64,000 bases of DNA, taken from Cypionkella aquatica. Lineage in GTDB: Bacteria; Pseudomonadota; Alphaproteobacteria; Rhodobacterales; Rhodobacteraceae. The notes below the pieces were generated by a model. That model was not told where the DNA came from and ran no database searches. It was given only the letters and a program-made list of their open reading frames with translations. The stretch lies in contig NZ_BSPP01000007.1 in NCBI RefSeq assembly GCF_030161095.1, forward strand, positions 656,901 to 720,900. Direction: 5' to 3'. Shown piece after piece: positions 17,075 through 26,708 of the stretch (its first letter is position 1; each line of letters begins with the position of its first letter). Made by a program: the position numbers and the translations under genes.

Positions 17075-17494
17075 TCACCGCGCCGACGCGGGCAAGCCGA
17101 AAATCCGATCAAAGCTCCAAGTGAAAACGTAAGTATAGATGATGAATAGCACGATCAGCCCGGCCTCATACTTCAGCGCCGTCCACAGATCGACGCCCAG
17201 CCACCACGCCATGATCGGCAACACCAATACCACCAAGCCGCCTTCAAACAGCAAAGCATGCATCGTGCGCCGCGCCAGACTGCGGCCCTTTGTGGCTTGC
17301 CGCGCCTCCCATGCCTCAAAAAGCCAGTTGAAGCCCATGCTCCATGTCATGGCAATCGTCGCCGTGATTGCCGACAGGATCAAGGATTGCGCTGGGGCCG
17401 CATCAGACATTGCAAGCAGCCCCAACGTCGCCACCGCGATGCCAAGGGTTTCAAAGCTGACCGCGTAGAGGATTTTGCGAAAGGTTGGCGTCAT
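17075..17494 (-). CDS. PACE-family (BTP domain) efflux protein
   Basis: This 139-residue inner-membrane protein has four predicted helices arranged as two bacterial-transmembrane-pair repeats. The family (AceI type) exports biocides or polyamines in exchange for protons. E15 in helix 1 (LYAVSFETLG) matches the essential Glu15 of AceI. The second repeat contains WSMGFNWLFEAWEAR (about 51-65) and the C-terminus the motif YTYVFTWSFDRIFG. The start at 17494 (MTPTFRKIL) fits the family; a longer in-frame start at 17872 would run antisense to fabD. Confidence 0.85.
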   Translation of the reverse strand: MTPTFRKILYAVSFETLGIAVATLGLLAMSDAAPAQSLILSAITATIAMTWSMGFNWLFEAWEARQATKGRSLARRTMHALLFEGGLVVLVLPIMAWWLGVDLWTALKYEAGLIVLFIIYTYVFTWSFDRIFGLPASAR

Positions 17495-17596
17495 GGCGTA
17501 GGTGTGGAATCCGCCGCGCGCCAAGTCAAGGACGGGCAAGACGTTGCACGAATGGCTTTCACAGGGTAAGCCAAAGGGAATAAAAGGGAGGGCCAG

Positions 17597-18526
17597 ATGA
17601 GCCGCGCATTCGTATTTCCGGGGCAGGGTGCCCAAACCATCGGCATGGGCCGCGCTTTGGCCGAGGCTTATCCGGCGGCAAAAGCCGTGTTCGACGAAGT
17701 TGATGAGGCTTTGGGTGAAAAGCTGTCGGCGCTGATCTGGGAAGGTTCGATTGAAGACTTGACCCTGACGAAAAACGCGCAGCCTGCGCTGATGGCGACC
17801 TCGATCGCGGCGCTGCGGGCGCTGGAAAGCGAAGGCATCGGCATCGACACGGCTGCTTTTGTCGCAGGCCATTCCTTGGGGGAATATTCAGCTCTCTGTG
17901 CCGTGGGCGCGCTGGAGCTGTCCGACACCGCGCGGCTGTTGCGCATCCGTGGCCAAGCCATGCAAGAGGCGGTTCCGGTGGGCGTGGGCGCTATGGCGGC
18001 CCTACTCGGCCTCGACTTTGCCCAAGCCACCGAAGTTGCGGCTGAGGCTGCACAGGGCGAGGTTTGCCAAGCCGCCAATGACAACGACCCGGCGCAAGTG
18101 GTAGTATCGGGCCATCGTGGCGCGGTGGAGCGTGCTTTGGACATCGCCAAGGCCAAGGGGGCGAAGCGGGCTTTGCTGCTGCCAGTCTCGGCACCGTTCC
18201 ATTGCAGCCTGATGCAGCCCGCCGCCGCGGTGATGAATGAGGCGCTTGCAGGCGTGGTGATTTCAGCGCCGAAAGTGCCGGTCGTGGTGAACGTGCGCGC
18301 CGAAGCGGTGACCGAACCTGACCGCATCCGGGCGCTGTTGGTGGCGCAAGTCACAGGCTCGGTGCGCTGGCGCGAATCTGTGCTGTGGATGGCGGGCGCA
18401 GGCGTGACCGAATTCTGGGAGATCGGCGCGGGCAAAGCCTTGTCCGGCATGATCAAGCGCATCGCCAAAGATGCCAGCACCCGCGCCGTCGGCACCCCCG
18501 ATGACGTGCTGGCCGCCAAGGGCTAA
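17597..18526 (+). CDS. fabD: Malonyl-CoA:ACP transacylase
   Basis: FabD loads malonate onto acyl carrier protein for fatty-acid elongation. The 309-residue protein shows FPGQGAQTIGMG (7-18), the active-site GHSLGEYSAL with S93 (91-100), and SAPFHCSLM with the catalytic His near residue 200. AAGGGAGGGCCAG just upstream is a good ribosome binding site. It begins the fabD-fabG-acpP run. Confidence 0.97.
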   Translation: MSRAFVFPGQGAQTIGMGRALAEAYPAAKAVFDEVDEALGEKLSALIWEGSIEDLTLTKNAQPALMATSIAALRALESEGIGIDTAAFVAGHSLGEYSALCAVGALELSDTARLLRIRGQAMQEAVPVGVGAMAALLGLDFAQATEVAAEAAQGEVCQAANDNDPAQVVVSGHRGAVERALDIAKAKGAKRALLLPVSAPFHCSLMQPAAAVMNEALAGVVISAPKVPVVVNVRAEAVTEPDRIRALLVAQVTGSVRWRESVLWMAGAGVTEFWEIGAGKALSGMIKRIAKDASTRAVGTPDDVLAAKG

Positions 18527-18556
18527 GGGCCCGATTTTTGGGAAAAATCGTGGCCC
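18527..18556 (+). terminator. Hairpin between fabD and fabG
   Basis: GGGCCCGATTTTT and AAAAATCGTGGCCC pair around GGG, starting right after the fabD stop. It may attenuate transcription or mark an mRNA processing point within the operon. Confidence 0.45.
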
Positions 18557-18623
18557 GGTTCTGACGCCGCCGCGATCTGGATAAACGGCGGGGCCAGTGG
18601 CACCGCTTTTGGGAGGACAGAAC

Positions 18624-19361
18624 ATGTTTGATCTGACAGGAAAGACGGCGCTGGTGACGGGCGCTTCGGGTGGCATCGGCGGCGAAATCGCCCGCAGCCT
18701 TTATGCGGCGGGGGCCACGGTTGGCCTGTCTGGCACCCGGATCGAGCCTTTGCAGGCTTTGGCAGCCGAATTGGGCGACCGCGCGCATGTGCTGCCCTGC
18801 AATCTGAGCGACCTTGCTGCGGTGGACGAGTTGATCAAGCAGGCTGTGGCAGCGATGGGCAGCCTTGATATTCTGGTGAACAACGCGGGCATCACCCGCG
18901 ACAATCTGTTCATGCGGATGTCAGATGATGAATGGCAATCGGTGATTGACGTCAACCTGACCGCCACCTTCCGGCTGATGCGCGGCGCATTGCGCGGCAT
19001 GATGAAGGCGCGCTGGGGCCGCATCATCAACATCACCTCGGTGGTGGGGCATTCGGGCAATCCGGGGCAGGGCAATTACGCCGCCACCAAAGCCGGGGTG
19101 CTGGCGATGTCCAAGTCGCTGGCTCAAGAAGTCGCCAGCCGCAATATCACGGTGAACTGCGTAGCCCCGGGCCTGATCGAAACCCCGATGACCGAAAAGC
19201 TGAACGACGAGCAGCGCGCGAAAATTCTGGTCGGCGTGCCCACAGGCCGCATGGGCAAACCGCAAGAGGTCGCGGCAGGTGTGCTCTATTTGGCATCACA
19301 AGAGGCCGCGTATATCACTGGCACAACGCTGCATATCAACGGCGGCGGTGATATGTCATAA
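18624..19361 (+). CDS. fabG: 3-oxoacyl-ACP reductase
   Basis: FabG is the NADPH-dependent beta-ketoacyl-ACP reductase of fatty-acid synthesis. The 245-residue SDR has TGASGGIG (13-20), NNAGIT (about 86-91), and the catalytic Ser-Tyr-Lys with the YAATKAG motif near residue 151. The ATG at 18624 follows GGGAGGACAGAAC. It lies between fabD and acpP. Confidence 0.97.
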   Translation: MFDLTGKTALVTGASGGIGGEIARSLYAAGATVGLSGTRIEPLQALAAELGDRAHVLPCNLSDLAAVDELIKQAVAAMGSLDILVNNAGITRDNLFMRMSDDEWQSVIDVNLTATFRLMRGALRGMMKARWGRIINITSVVGHSGNPGQGNYAATKAGVLAMSKSLAQEVASRNITVNCVAPGLIETPMTEKLNDEQRAKILVGVPTGRMGKPQEVAAGVLYLASQEAAYITGTTLHINGGGDMS

Positions 19362-19517
19362 GGCTGCAAGAAGCGGTTTGAAACCGTTTGCCTAATGCGC
19401 GCGCCCTTGCTATAGGCGCGCAAGAATACGCCAGCGGCCAATGCCCTTGGTGCCGAGCGCCCGTAACAGGGCAGGGTAAAGACCGGGGGCGACCCCTAAA
19501 CGGTATAAGGAAAGAAC

Positions 19518-19751
19518 ATGAGCGACATCGCTGATCGTGTGAAAAAGATCGTCGTCGAGCATCTGGGCGTCGAAGCAGAAAAAGTGACCGAGACCGCCTC
19601 GTTCATCGACGATCTGGGCGCAGACAGCCTCGACACCGTCGAGCTGGTCATGGCGTTTGAAGAAGAGTTCGGCATCGAGATCCCGGATGACGCCGCTGAA
19701 ACCATCCAGACTTTCGGCGATGCGGTGAAGTTCATCTCCTCCGCTGCCTGA
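19518..19751 (+). CDS. acpP: Acyl carrier protein
   Basis: This 77-residue acidic protein carries the growing fatty acyl chain on 4'-phosphopantetheine attached to S37 in [10 protein letters not shown]. The leader from 19362 to 19517 contains GC-rich hairpin-forming sequence and AAGGAAAGAAC before the ATG. Confidence 0.98.
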   Translation: MSDIADRVKKIVVEHLGVEAEKVTETASFIDDLGADSLDTVELVMAFEEEFGIEIPDDAAETIQTFGDAVKFISSAA

Positions 19752-19771
19752 TCGCTTTTGCAGATCAAACG

Positions 19772-19799
19772 AAAAAGCACCCTTCGGGGTGCTTTTTTT
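19772..19799 (+). terminator. Terminator after acpP
   Basis: AAAAAGCACCC and GGGGTGCTTTTTTT form a classic hairpin plus T-run 20 bp after the stop. Confidence 0.92.
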
Positions 19800-19898
19800 G
19801 TTTTGGATTCTGAAAAGAGGACGGTCTCGGCTGGCATCGAGCCAGCCTCACCCGGCTGCCGGGTCTGAAATTGCAGATGATGGCACAGTGGATATGTC

Positions 19899-20022
19899 GA
19901 AGCCTCCGGCGGGAGTATTTCAAAAAGAGCAATTCAGAAGGTTGGAAAGTGGCGGCATCGCGTGAGATCTTGCGCGCGGCTGAAGTCATTGCTCTTTTTG
20001 AAATACTCCCGCCGGAGGCTTC
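19899..20022. repeat. Long palindromic intergenic repeat (GCCTCCGGCGGG family), copy 2
   Basis: The arms 19899-19933 and 19988-20022 are perfect 35-base reverse complements, beginning GAAGCCTCCGGCGGG and running to AAAGAGCAAT, with a 54-base spacer. It lies between the convergent acpP and RND permease genes. The remaining bases of this 367-bp gap hold the acpP terminator and no recognised gene. Confidence 0.9.
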
Positions 20023-20118
20023 CAGATCTACAGCCACAACCCCGGCTTGAAGCCCGGGCTGCGACAGCAGCGGTTGAGCGGGGGTTCGATGCCCCCCGAG
20101 ACCGCTCTTGTTGCGGGT

Positions 20119-23100
20119 TTACTCCGCCGCAAGGCCGGGGACGCGCGGCAGCGATTTTACGTGTTGATCTGCTTCCAGTGCCGCGATGCGGGCCTCGAGT
20201 GCTTCGGCGGAGGCAGGCTCGTGTTCCACTTCTTTTGCACCGATCATGCCTTTGAAGGCCCAGGAAATCAGCCGTGAAAGGTCATCCATGATCAGGTAAA
20301 ACGAAGGCACCACCACAAGGCTGAGCACGGTCGAGACGATAATCCCGCCGATCACCGCTGTGGCCATGGGCGCGCGGAAGGCACCGCCTTCGCCAACCCC
20401 CAATGCCGACGGCAGCATGCCTGCCGACATCGCGATAGAGGTCATCACGATGGGCTGGGCGCGTTTGTGACCTGCTTCGATAATGGCTTCAAGGCGCCCC
20501 ATGCCGTGCCGGCGCATCTCAATCACGAAATCCACCAGCAAGATGGCGTTTTTGGTCACAATCCCCATCAGCATCAAAATCCCGATCAGCACCGGCATCG
20601 ACAGCGCCGAATTGGTCAGGATCAGCGCTGCCGCAACGCCACCAATCGCCAAGGGCAAAGACAACAGGATGGTGAAGGGCTGGATCACCGATTGGAACAG
20701 CAGGATCAGCACGGTCAGCACCAGCATCAGCCCCAACAGCATGGCCTTGCCAAAGCTTGCGAACAGCTCGGTCTGCACCTCGGCATCGGCGGATTCCTTC
20801 ACCACGACGCCTGCGGGCAGCTTGGTGGCTTTGACGATCTCTGCCAGACGCGTGCTGGCGGTGCCGAGGGCGACGCCAACGGGCAGGCTGGCGCCGATGG
20901 TGGCCTGACGTTGCCGGTTCAGGCGTTTGACGATGGATGGGCCCTCGCCGATGGCGATATCAGCCACCGCTGACAGGGGCACCGAAGTGCCGGTGTTGGT
21001 CGTGAGTTTGGTCGCGGCGATGCGGCCAAGGTCTTCGCGCGACGCCGTGGCGAGTTGCACTCGGATCGGGATCAGGCGGTCGTCAATCGACAGATTGGCC
21101 AGCGACACATCAATATCGCCGATCGTCGCCACCCGCACCGTGGTTGCGATGTCTTGGGTGGTTATGCCCAGCCGGGCGGCTTCTTCGGCGCGAGGGGTGA
21201 TCTGCACTTCGGGCCGGGGCAGCGCCCCTTCCGAGGCCACATCGGCCAGCAAAGGCTCGGCGCGCAACGCTGATTCAAGCGCTGCGGTGGCGGTATTCAG
21301 ATCGGCTTCGGAATTGGCGAGGATCGAATAGGCAATGTCACGCTCGCCGCGGTCGTTCAATTTGAACGCGCGGATATCCGGCACGGTGGCAAGGCTGGCA
21401 AAAATCTGCGCCTCGATCACGTTTTGCGGGACAGAGCGACCAGTATCGGTGACTTCTGGCACAATCGCGCCCAGCAGTGGGATCTTGCGGCCCAGTTGCG
21501 ACAGTTTCAGCAGCAGGCTTTGGTCAAGCTTTACCAGCGTCACCGTGACAGAGGCCCGGCGCACGTCAAGATCACCTTTGGGTGAGGTGCCGCCGATCAC
21601 GAACACATTCTCGACCCAAGGCACGTCCTTGATATGGTCGCGGATTTCAGCGGTGGTCTTGTCGGTTTCCGCCAAGGTCGAGCCCGGTGGCAATTCGACC
21701 GAGATCGAAATGCGGCTGACATCCTCGGGTGGCAGGAACGAACCCGGCACCTGCACCATGAAATAGATCGACACGATCAACACGCCAATCGCCGTCATCA
21801 GCGTGAAATAATACGCTGGAAAGCGGCGGAAGCGGCCGGATTTGGCTTTGGGCAGGAACGGCAGGGGCAATCCGCCCGTGGTGGTGGCTTTGACCATTTT
21901 CAGGTAGTTGCGCATGAACCAGCCGTCCTGGCCGCCCTCGTGATGCCCGACATTGGCATCTTTCGCGCTCATCAGATAGGCGGCCATCATCGGTGTGATC
22001 AGGCGTGCCACCAGCAGGGAAAACGCCACCGAGATCGCCACCGTCAAGCCAAATTGTCGGAAATATTGCCCCGGAATCCCGCCCATGAACGACACCGGCA
22101 TGAACACCGCGATGATGGTGGCGGTGGTCGCCATCACGGCCAGACCGATTTCATCCGCCGCTTCAATCGAGGCACGGTAGGGCGATTTGCCCATGCGAAT
22201 ATGTCGCGCAATATTTTCGATTTCCACAATCGCATCATCGACAAGGATGCCTGTCGCCAACGTCACCGCCAGAAACGACACAAGGTTCAGCGAGAACCCC
22301 AGCATATCCATCACCCAGAACGTCGGCACCGCCGAAAGCGGCAAGGCCACGGCCGTGATCAGGGTGGCACGCCAGTTGCGCAGGAAGGCCATCACCACCA
22401 GCACCGCCAGCAAAGCACCCTCGATCAGGGTGTGCAGCGCGGATTCGTAGTTGCCATAGGTGTAGAACACGGTCTCATCGACGATCTTGATGCCGACTTT
22501 GGGATAATCAGCGCGGATCTGGTCCAGCGTCTGGTTGACGGTCTCTGCCACCGAAACCTCAGACGCCCCTTTGGCGCGGAACACGGCGAATGTCACAACC
22601 TGCTCGCCGTTCAGCCGCGAAAAGCTGCGCAATTCCTTATAGCTGTCCTGCACATCGCCCAGATCGGTCAGCCGCACATGCCGCCCCGAAGGCAGCGCAA
22701 TCGTGGTTTCTGCCAGCCCCTGCACGGTGCGGGCATCGCCCAGTGTGCGGATCGCCTGCTCGCCTGTGCCGATCTCGGACCGGCCCGAACCGAGATTGGT
22801 ATTGGTTGCACGCAGCTGCGCATTCACCGCAGCGGCAGATATACCAAAGCTGTTCAGCTTGACCGGGTCCAGTGCCACCAGAATCTCACGATCCGCCCCG
22901 CCGTAACGGTCGATCTTGCCGACGCCGGGGCGACCCTGAAGGCCGCGCACCACCACATCATCAACGAACCACGACACCTCTTCGATGGTCATATCGGGGG
23001 CCGAGACCGCGAAGGTCATGATCGCATTGCCTTCAACGTCGATCTTGGTGATCTTCGGTGTTTCCACCGCAGCGGGCAGCTGACTGCGCACCCGGTCCAC

Positions 23101-23439
23101 TGCGTCTTTCACATCCTGCAATGCCTTGTCGGTCGGCACTTCGATGCGAAACTCAACCGCCGTGGTCGATTGCCCATCCACCACGGTCGAGGTCACGTTC
23201 TTGACCCCGGTGATGCCCGCCACCGCATCTTCGACAATCTTAGTGACTTGGGTTTCCATCTCGGCAGGGGCGGTGCCAGCTTGCGTCACCGCAACCGCGA
23301 TCACCGGCACGTCAATATTCGGAAACCTTGTGATCGGCAGCGCGTTAAACGATTGCCAGCCCAGCACCATCAGGATGAAAAACGCAAGGATCGGGCCCAG
23401 CGGATTGCGGATCGCCCAAGCAGAGATGTTCATGCCCAA
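20119..23439 (-). CDS. RND efflux permease (HAE-1/AcrB-like)
   Basis: This 1106-residue inner-membrane pump has the full RND layout: twelve helices and two large periplasmic loops. Helix 4 carries the proton-relay aspartates in GILVDDAIVEIEN, and helix 10 carries the matching lysine in MGIVTKNAILLVDF. The short cytosolic C-terminal tail ends with a coiled-coil-like EALEARIAALEADQ. It probably exports drugs or lipophilic toxins together with the adjacent adaptor and an outer-membrane TolC encoded elsewhere. It is the third gene of the tetR-adaptor-permease operon (6-bp gap). Confidence 0.95.
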   Translation of the reverse strand: MGMNISAWAIRNPLGPILAFFILMVLGWQSFNALPITRFPNIDVPVIAVAVTQAGTAPAEMETQVTKIVEDAVAGITGVKNVTSTVVDGQSTTAVEFRIEVPTDKALQDVKDAVDRVRSQLPAAVETPKITKIDVEGNAIMTFAVSAPDMTIEEVSWFVDDVVVRGLQGRPGVGKIDRYGGADREILVALDPVKLNSFGISAAAVNAQLRATNTNLGSGRSEIGTGEQAIRTLGDARTVQGLAETTIALPSGRHVRLTDLGDVQDSYKELRSFSRLNGEQVVTFAVFRAKGASEVSVAETVNQTLDQIRADYPKVGIKIVDETVFYTYGNYESALHTLIEGALLAVLVVMAFLRNWRATLITAVALPLSAVPTFWVMDMLGFSLNLVSFLAVTLATGILVDDAIVEIENIARHIRMGKSPYRASIEAADEIGLAVMATTATIIAVFMPVSFMGGIPGQYFRQFGLTVAISVAFSLLVARLITPMMAAYLMSAKDANVGHHEGGQDGWFMRNYLKMVKATTTGGLPLPFLPKAKSGRFRRFPAYYFTLMTAIGVLIVSIYFMVQVPGSFLPPEDVSRISISVELPPGSTLAETDKTTAEIRDHIKDVPWVENVFVIGGTSPKGDLDVRRASVTVTLVKLDQSLLLKLSQLGRKIPLLGAIVPEVTDTGRSVPQNVIEAQIFASLATVPDIRAFKLNDRGERDIAYSILANSEADLNTATAALESALRAEPLLADVASEGALPRPEVQITPRAEEAARLGITTQDIATTVRVATIGDIDVSLANLSIDDRLIPIRVQLATASREDLGRIAATKLTTNTGTSVPLSAVADIAIGEGPSIVKRLNRQRQATIGASLPVGVALGTASTRLAEIVKATKLPAGVVVKESADAEVQTELFASFGKAMLLGLMLVLTVLILLFQSVIQPFTILLSLPLAIGGVAAALILTNSALSMPVLIGILMLMGIVTKNAILLVDFVIEMRRHGMGRLEAIIEAGHKRAQPIVMTSIAMSAGMLPSALGVGEGGAFRAPMATAVIGGIIVSTVLSLVVVPSFYLIMDDLSRLISWAFKGMIGAKEVEHEPASAEALEARIAALEADQHVKSLPRVPGLAAE

Positions 23440-23445
23440 AGCCCC

Positions 23446-24636
23446 TTAGTTGGTTTCAGCGGCAACTGCCGCAACCGGGTTGATGTGATCGCCTTCGCGC
23501 ACAAAGGCGCCCGCTTTGGTCACGAGATCGTCGCCCAACTGCAAGCCGTCCAACACCTCGATCCAGCCGCCATCGCGCACGCCCGTCGTGATCAGCCGCT
23601 GCGACACCACACCTGCCTGCACCAACATCACCGAGCTTTCCGCGCCCGAAGATTTCACTGCTGTGATCGGCACAGCCGGGCTGTCGCCTTCATGCACCAG
23701 AATACTGGCCTCGACATACATGCCCGGACGCACTGCGCTTGCATCATCAATCGCAATCCGCACCCGTCCAAGCCGGGTCACGGCATCAATGCTGGGCTCC
23801 ACCAATGAGATTTTGCCGCTCAGCGGTTTGCTCAGGCCAACAAGGTTTAGCGTTGCCGTCTGGCCAGCCATCAATCGGGTCAGATCGGCTTCGGCCACAT
23901 CGGCGCGCAATTCCAACGCGCCATCGCGGATCAGGGTGAACATCGGCTGGCCCGCCGCCGAGGCAATCGCGCCAAGCTGGGCATTGCGCGCGGTGATTTC
24001 ACCCGCGAACGGGGCTGTCACTTCGGTGCGCGACAATTGCAGATCGACATTGGCAAGCTGCGCTTCGACCAAGGCCTGTTGCGCCTTTGCGGCCTCTAGC
24101 GATTGCACCGCGACCAACACCCGCGCTTGCGCTGACACCGCACCCGCAAGGGCTGTGTCCGCCGCCGCTTGGCTAGCAGAGCCTTGCGCTTTCAGCTTGG
24201 TGGTGCGGTCTGACGTGCGCTTGGCTTCGTCTGCCGAGGATTGCGCTTCGATGTTTTGCGCTTCGGCCTGCGCAATCTGCGCTTTGGCGGCGGCAAGCGA
24301 TGCCGCAAGCTGTGCCTTTTGCAAGGTCAGGGTCGAGGTTGACAGCCGTGCCAGCACTTGGCCCGCGGTCACCCGGTCGCCAATATCGGCAAGCAGGGCT
24401 TCAATCGGCTGGCCCTCGATCAGCGGGGCGACCTGAATGGTTTCTTGCGGGGCGACCAGACCCGAGGCCAGCACCACATCGCGCAAATGCCGGGTTTCCA
24501 CTTTTGACACCGTGATGGCTGGCAGCACTTGGGTTGCGGCCGCGTCCTTGGCAGGTTCAGCGCCTTCGGCAAACGCCACGCCGACCGCCACGCTTTGCAG
24601 CGCCAGAAAAACCGCAATCACTTTAGACATAAACAT
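23446..24636 (-). CDS. RND periplasmic adaptor (membrane fusion protein)
   Basis: This 396-residue protein begins with a signal peptide or anchor (VIAVFLALQSVAVGVAFAEG, about 6-25). It follows with a barrel-sandwich hybrid half (PLIEGQPIEALLADIGDRV), a long alpha-hairpin rich in Ala, Gln and Glu (about 95-190), and the second lipoyl-like half (ITARNAQLGAIASAAG). It links the RND pump to TolC. It starts 3 bp after tetR and ends 6 bp before the permease. Confidence 0.93.
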   Translation of the reverse strand: MFMSKVIAVFLALQSVAVGVAFAEGAEPAKDAAATQVLPAITVSKVETRHLRDVVLASGLVAPQETIQVAPLIEGQPIEALLADIGDRVTAGQVLARLSTSTLTLQKAQLAASLAAAKAQIAQAEAQNIEAQSSADEAKRTSDRTTKLKAQGSASQAAADTALAGAVSAQARVLVAVQSLEAAKAQQALVEAQLANVDLQLSRTEVTAPFAGEITARNAQLGAIASAAGQPMFTLIRDGALELRADVAEADLTRLMAGQTATLNLVGLSKPLSGKISLVEPSIDAVTRLGRVRIAIDDASAVRPGMYVEASILVHEGDSPAVPITAVKSSGAESSVMLVQAGVVSQRLITTGVRDGGWIEVLDGLQLGDDLVTKAGAFVREGDHINPVAAVAAETN

Positions 24637-24639
24637 AGA

Positions 24640-25296
24640 TCAGCCTTTCGCGCCGCTGGCGGCAATTTCGTCCAAGGTTTGGTCAATAATACGCAAAATC
24701 ATTGCGTTCAGATCATGGCGCAGCTGTTCATCCTTTTGCGGCATCATCGCCGAGGATTTCACCAGCATCACCATCAGGGCAGCATGGGCGGCAAAGCGCG
24801 TGCGGGCTTGCTCAAGACTGAATCCTGTGGCTGCCGCGAACGCCTGTATCAGATAGCCAGCAATGGTGGTTTCCATCAGCCCGCAGGCAAGGCCAATCTC
24901 GGGCTTGCGCAGGGCTGTCGCAGTAATCTCGGCCCAAAGCGCGCCGTCGTGGTTGCACTGGTGCTGCACCAGCCTGACGCGCACTTGCTGGCGCATCGCC
25001 TCAATCGGATCATCCGACGCAAAAACCGGCTCAAAATCACGAGCCATGTCCTCAATGTCCAGCGCGATCAGAGCTTGCACGATGGCAGCCTTTGACGGGA
25101 AATAGCGGTAGAAATTGCCAACGCTCATTCCCGCCGCACGCGCCAGATCCTGCATCGACGCGCCATCAAAGCCTTTTTCGGCAAAGGCTTGCCGCGCTGC
25201 CGCCAAAATCTCGCCGGTGCGGGCGTCAGCGGTTTCCGAGGCAGCGGCAGAAGACGATGACAGCACGGGTGCTAAACCTTTGGAATGAACGTTCAT
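24640..25296 (-). CDS. TetR/AcrR-family repressor of the RND operon
   Basis: This 218-residue regulator has a TetR helix-turn-helix at about 28-75 (ILAAARQAFAEKGFDGASMQ, then DLARAAGMSVGNFYRYFPSK) and a divergent ligand-binding C-terminal domain. It is the first gene of the operon. A perfect 16-bp palindrome covers its own start codon, which predicts autorepression of the whole operon, relieved by a pump substrate. Confidence 0.93.
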   Translation of the reverse strand: MNVHSKGLAPVLSSSSAAASETADARTGEILAAARQAFAEKGFDGASMQDLARAAGMSVGNFYRYFPSKAAIVQALIALDIEDMARDFEPVFASDDPIEAMRQQVRVRLVQHQCNHDGALWAEITATALRKPEIGLACGLMETTIAGYLIQAFAAATGFSLEQARTRFAAHAALMVMLVKSSAMMPQKDEQLRHDLNAMILRIIDQTLDEIAASGAKG

Positions 25297-25298
25297 TC
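25283..25298. promoter_or_regulatory. TetR-type operator overlapping the tetR start codon
   Basis: GAATGAACGTTCATTC is a perfect palindrome covering the ATG at 25296. This sequence class is typical of AcrR/TetR operators. The first codons of the repressor are thus part of its predicted binding site. Confidence 0.75.
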
Positions 25299-25445
25299 AT
25301 TAGCATCGCTGCGCCTGCACGGTCAACATATTTCACATCGCAACCATTGCCGCCGCTTGGCGCTGCCTTGCCGCCCCGCAGCGGCTTAAGTTGCGCATGG
25401 GCTTGGGGCCGTGTATCACGCGGAAAACCACTGCGAGGGATATAG

Positions 25446-26708
25446 ATGCGTCGGGTTGTTATCACGGGTCTGGGAATGGTCACGCCGCTGGCTTGCGGCG
25501 TCGAAGAAACGTGGAGCCGCCTGCTGGATGGCCAATCCGGGGCAGGGCCGATCACCCGCTTTGACGCTTCTGGCGTGATCACCCAATATGCCTGCGAAAT
25601 CCCGTTTGGCGATGGCACCGACGGCACCTTCAACCCGGATGCGTGGATGGAGCCAAAAGACCGCCGCAAGGTCGATGATTTCATCCTCTATGGCATGACC
25701 GCCGCCGTGCAAGCGGTGCGCGATTCTGGCTGGGAACCCGTCACCGAAGAAGACCGCGAGCGCACAGGTGTGATGATCGGCTCTGGCATCGGAGGCCTTA
25801 CCTCTATCGCCGAAACCGCCGTGCTGATCAAAGAAAAAGGCGCGCGCCGGGTGTCGCCGTTTTTTATTCCCGGATCATTGATCAACCTGATTTCTGGCCA
25901 AGTCTCGATTCGCTTTGGCTTCAAAGGGCCGAACCATGCGGTTGTTACCGCCTGTTCCACCGGCGCGCATGCCATCGGCGACGCGGCTCGGCTGATCCAA
26001 TGGGGCGACGCCGATGTGATGCTGGCAGGCGGTGCCGAAGCGCCGATCAGTGAAATCGGCATCGCGGGCTTTAACGCCTGCAAGGCGCTGTCTACCAAAC
26101 GCGCCGACGATCCCACCAAAGCCTCCCGCCCCTATGACGCCGACCGCGATGGCTTTGTGATGGGCGAAGGTGCTGGCGTGGTGGTGCTGGAGGAATACGA
26201 ACACGCCAAGGCCCGCGGTGCGAAAATCTATGCCGAAGTCCTCGGCTATGGCCTCACCGGCGACGCCCACCACATCACCGCCCCGGCGGAAGATGGCGAC
26301 GGCGGCTATCGCTCGATGAAAATGGCCCTGAAACGCGCCAATCTGGAACCCGCGTCCATCGACTATATCAACGCCCACGGCACCTCGACCATGGCCGACA
26401 CCATCGAACTTGGTGCGGTGGAGCGCATGATGGGCGATGCCGCCGCCAATGCCACGATGTCGTCGACCAAATCCTCGATCGGCCATCTTTTGGGGGCAGC
26501 CGGCTCGGTAGAGGCGATTTTCTGTGTGCTGGCGATCCGCGACCAGATCGCACCGCCGACCATCAACCTTGATAACCCCGCCATCGCCCCGAAACTTGAC
26601 CTTGCGCCAAACAAAGCGGTCAAACGCAAGATTGACATTGCGCTGTCGAACTCGTTCGGCTTTGGCGGCACCAACGCCAGCTTGGTGCTGGGCAAGGTCG
26701 CCAACTGA
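25446..26708 (+). CDS. fabF: 3-oxoacyl-ACP synthase II
   Basis: FabF condenses malonyl-ACP with acyl-ACP. The 420-residue protein has the Cys-His-His triad: C170 in TACSTGAH, H311 in INAHGTST and H347 in SSIGHLLGAAG. The C-terminal NSFGFGGTNASL is intact. Usually fabF follows acpP directly; here the efflux operon lies between them, so fabF must have its own promoter in the 149 bp upstream. It overlaps mltG by one base (TGATG). Confidence 0.97.
   Translation: MRRVVITGLGMVTPLACGVEETWSRLLDGQSGAGPITRFDASGVITQYACEIPFGDGTDGTFNPDAWMEPKDRRKVDDFILYGMTAAVQAVRDSGWEPVTEEDRERTGVMIGSGIGGLTSIAETAVLIKEKGARRVSPFFIPGSLINLISGQVSIRFGFKGPNHAVVTACSTGAHAIGDAARLIQWGDADVMLAGGAEAPISEIGIAGFNACKALSTKRADDPTKASRPYDADRDGFVMGEGAGVVVLEEYEHAKARGAKIYAEVLGYGLTGDAHHITAPAEDGDGGYRSMKMALKRANLEPASIDYINAHGTSTMADTIELGAVERMMGDAAANATMSSTKSSIGHLLGAAGSVEAIFCVLAIRDQIAPPTINLDNPAIAPKLDLAPNKAVKRKIDIALSNSFGFGGTNASLVLGKVAN

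Noticed and set aside
21634..23808. A 724-codon open frame antisense to the RND permease
   Set aside because: It is a by-product of GC-rich codon use in the permease; its His/Arg-rich translation resembles no protein and the opposite strand encodes a clear RND pump.
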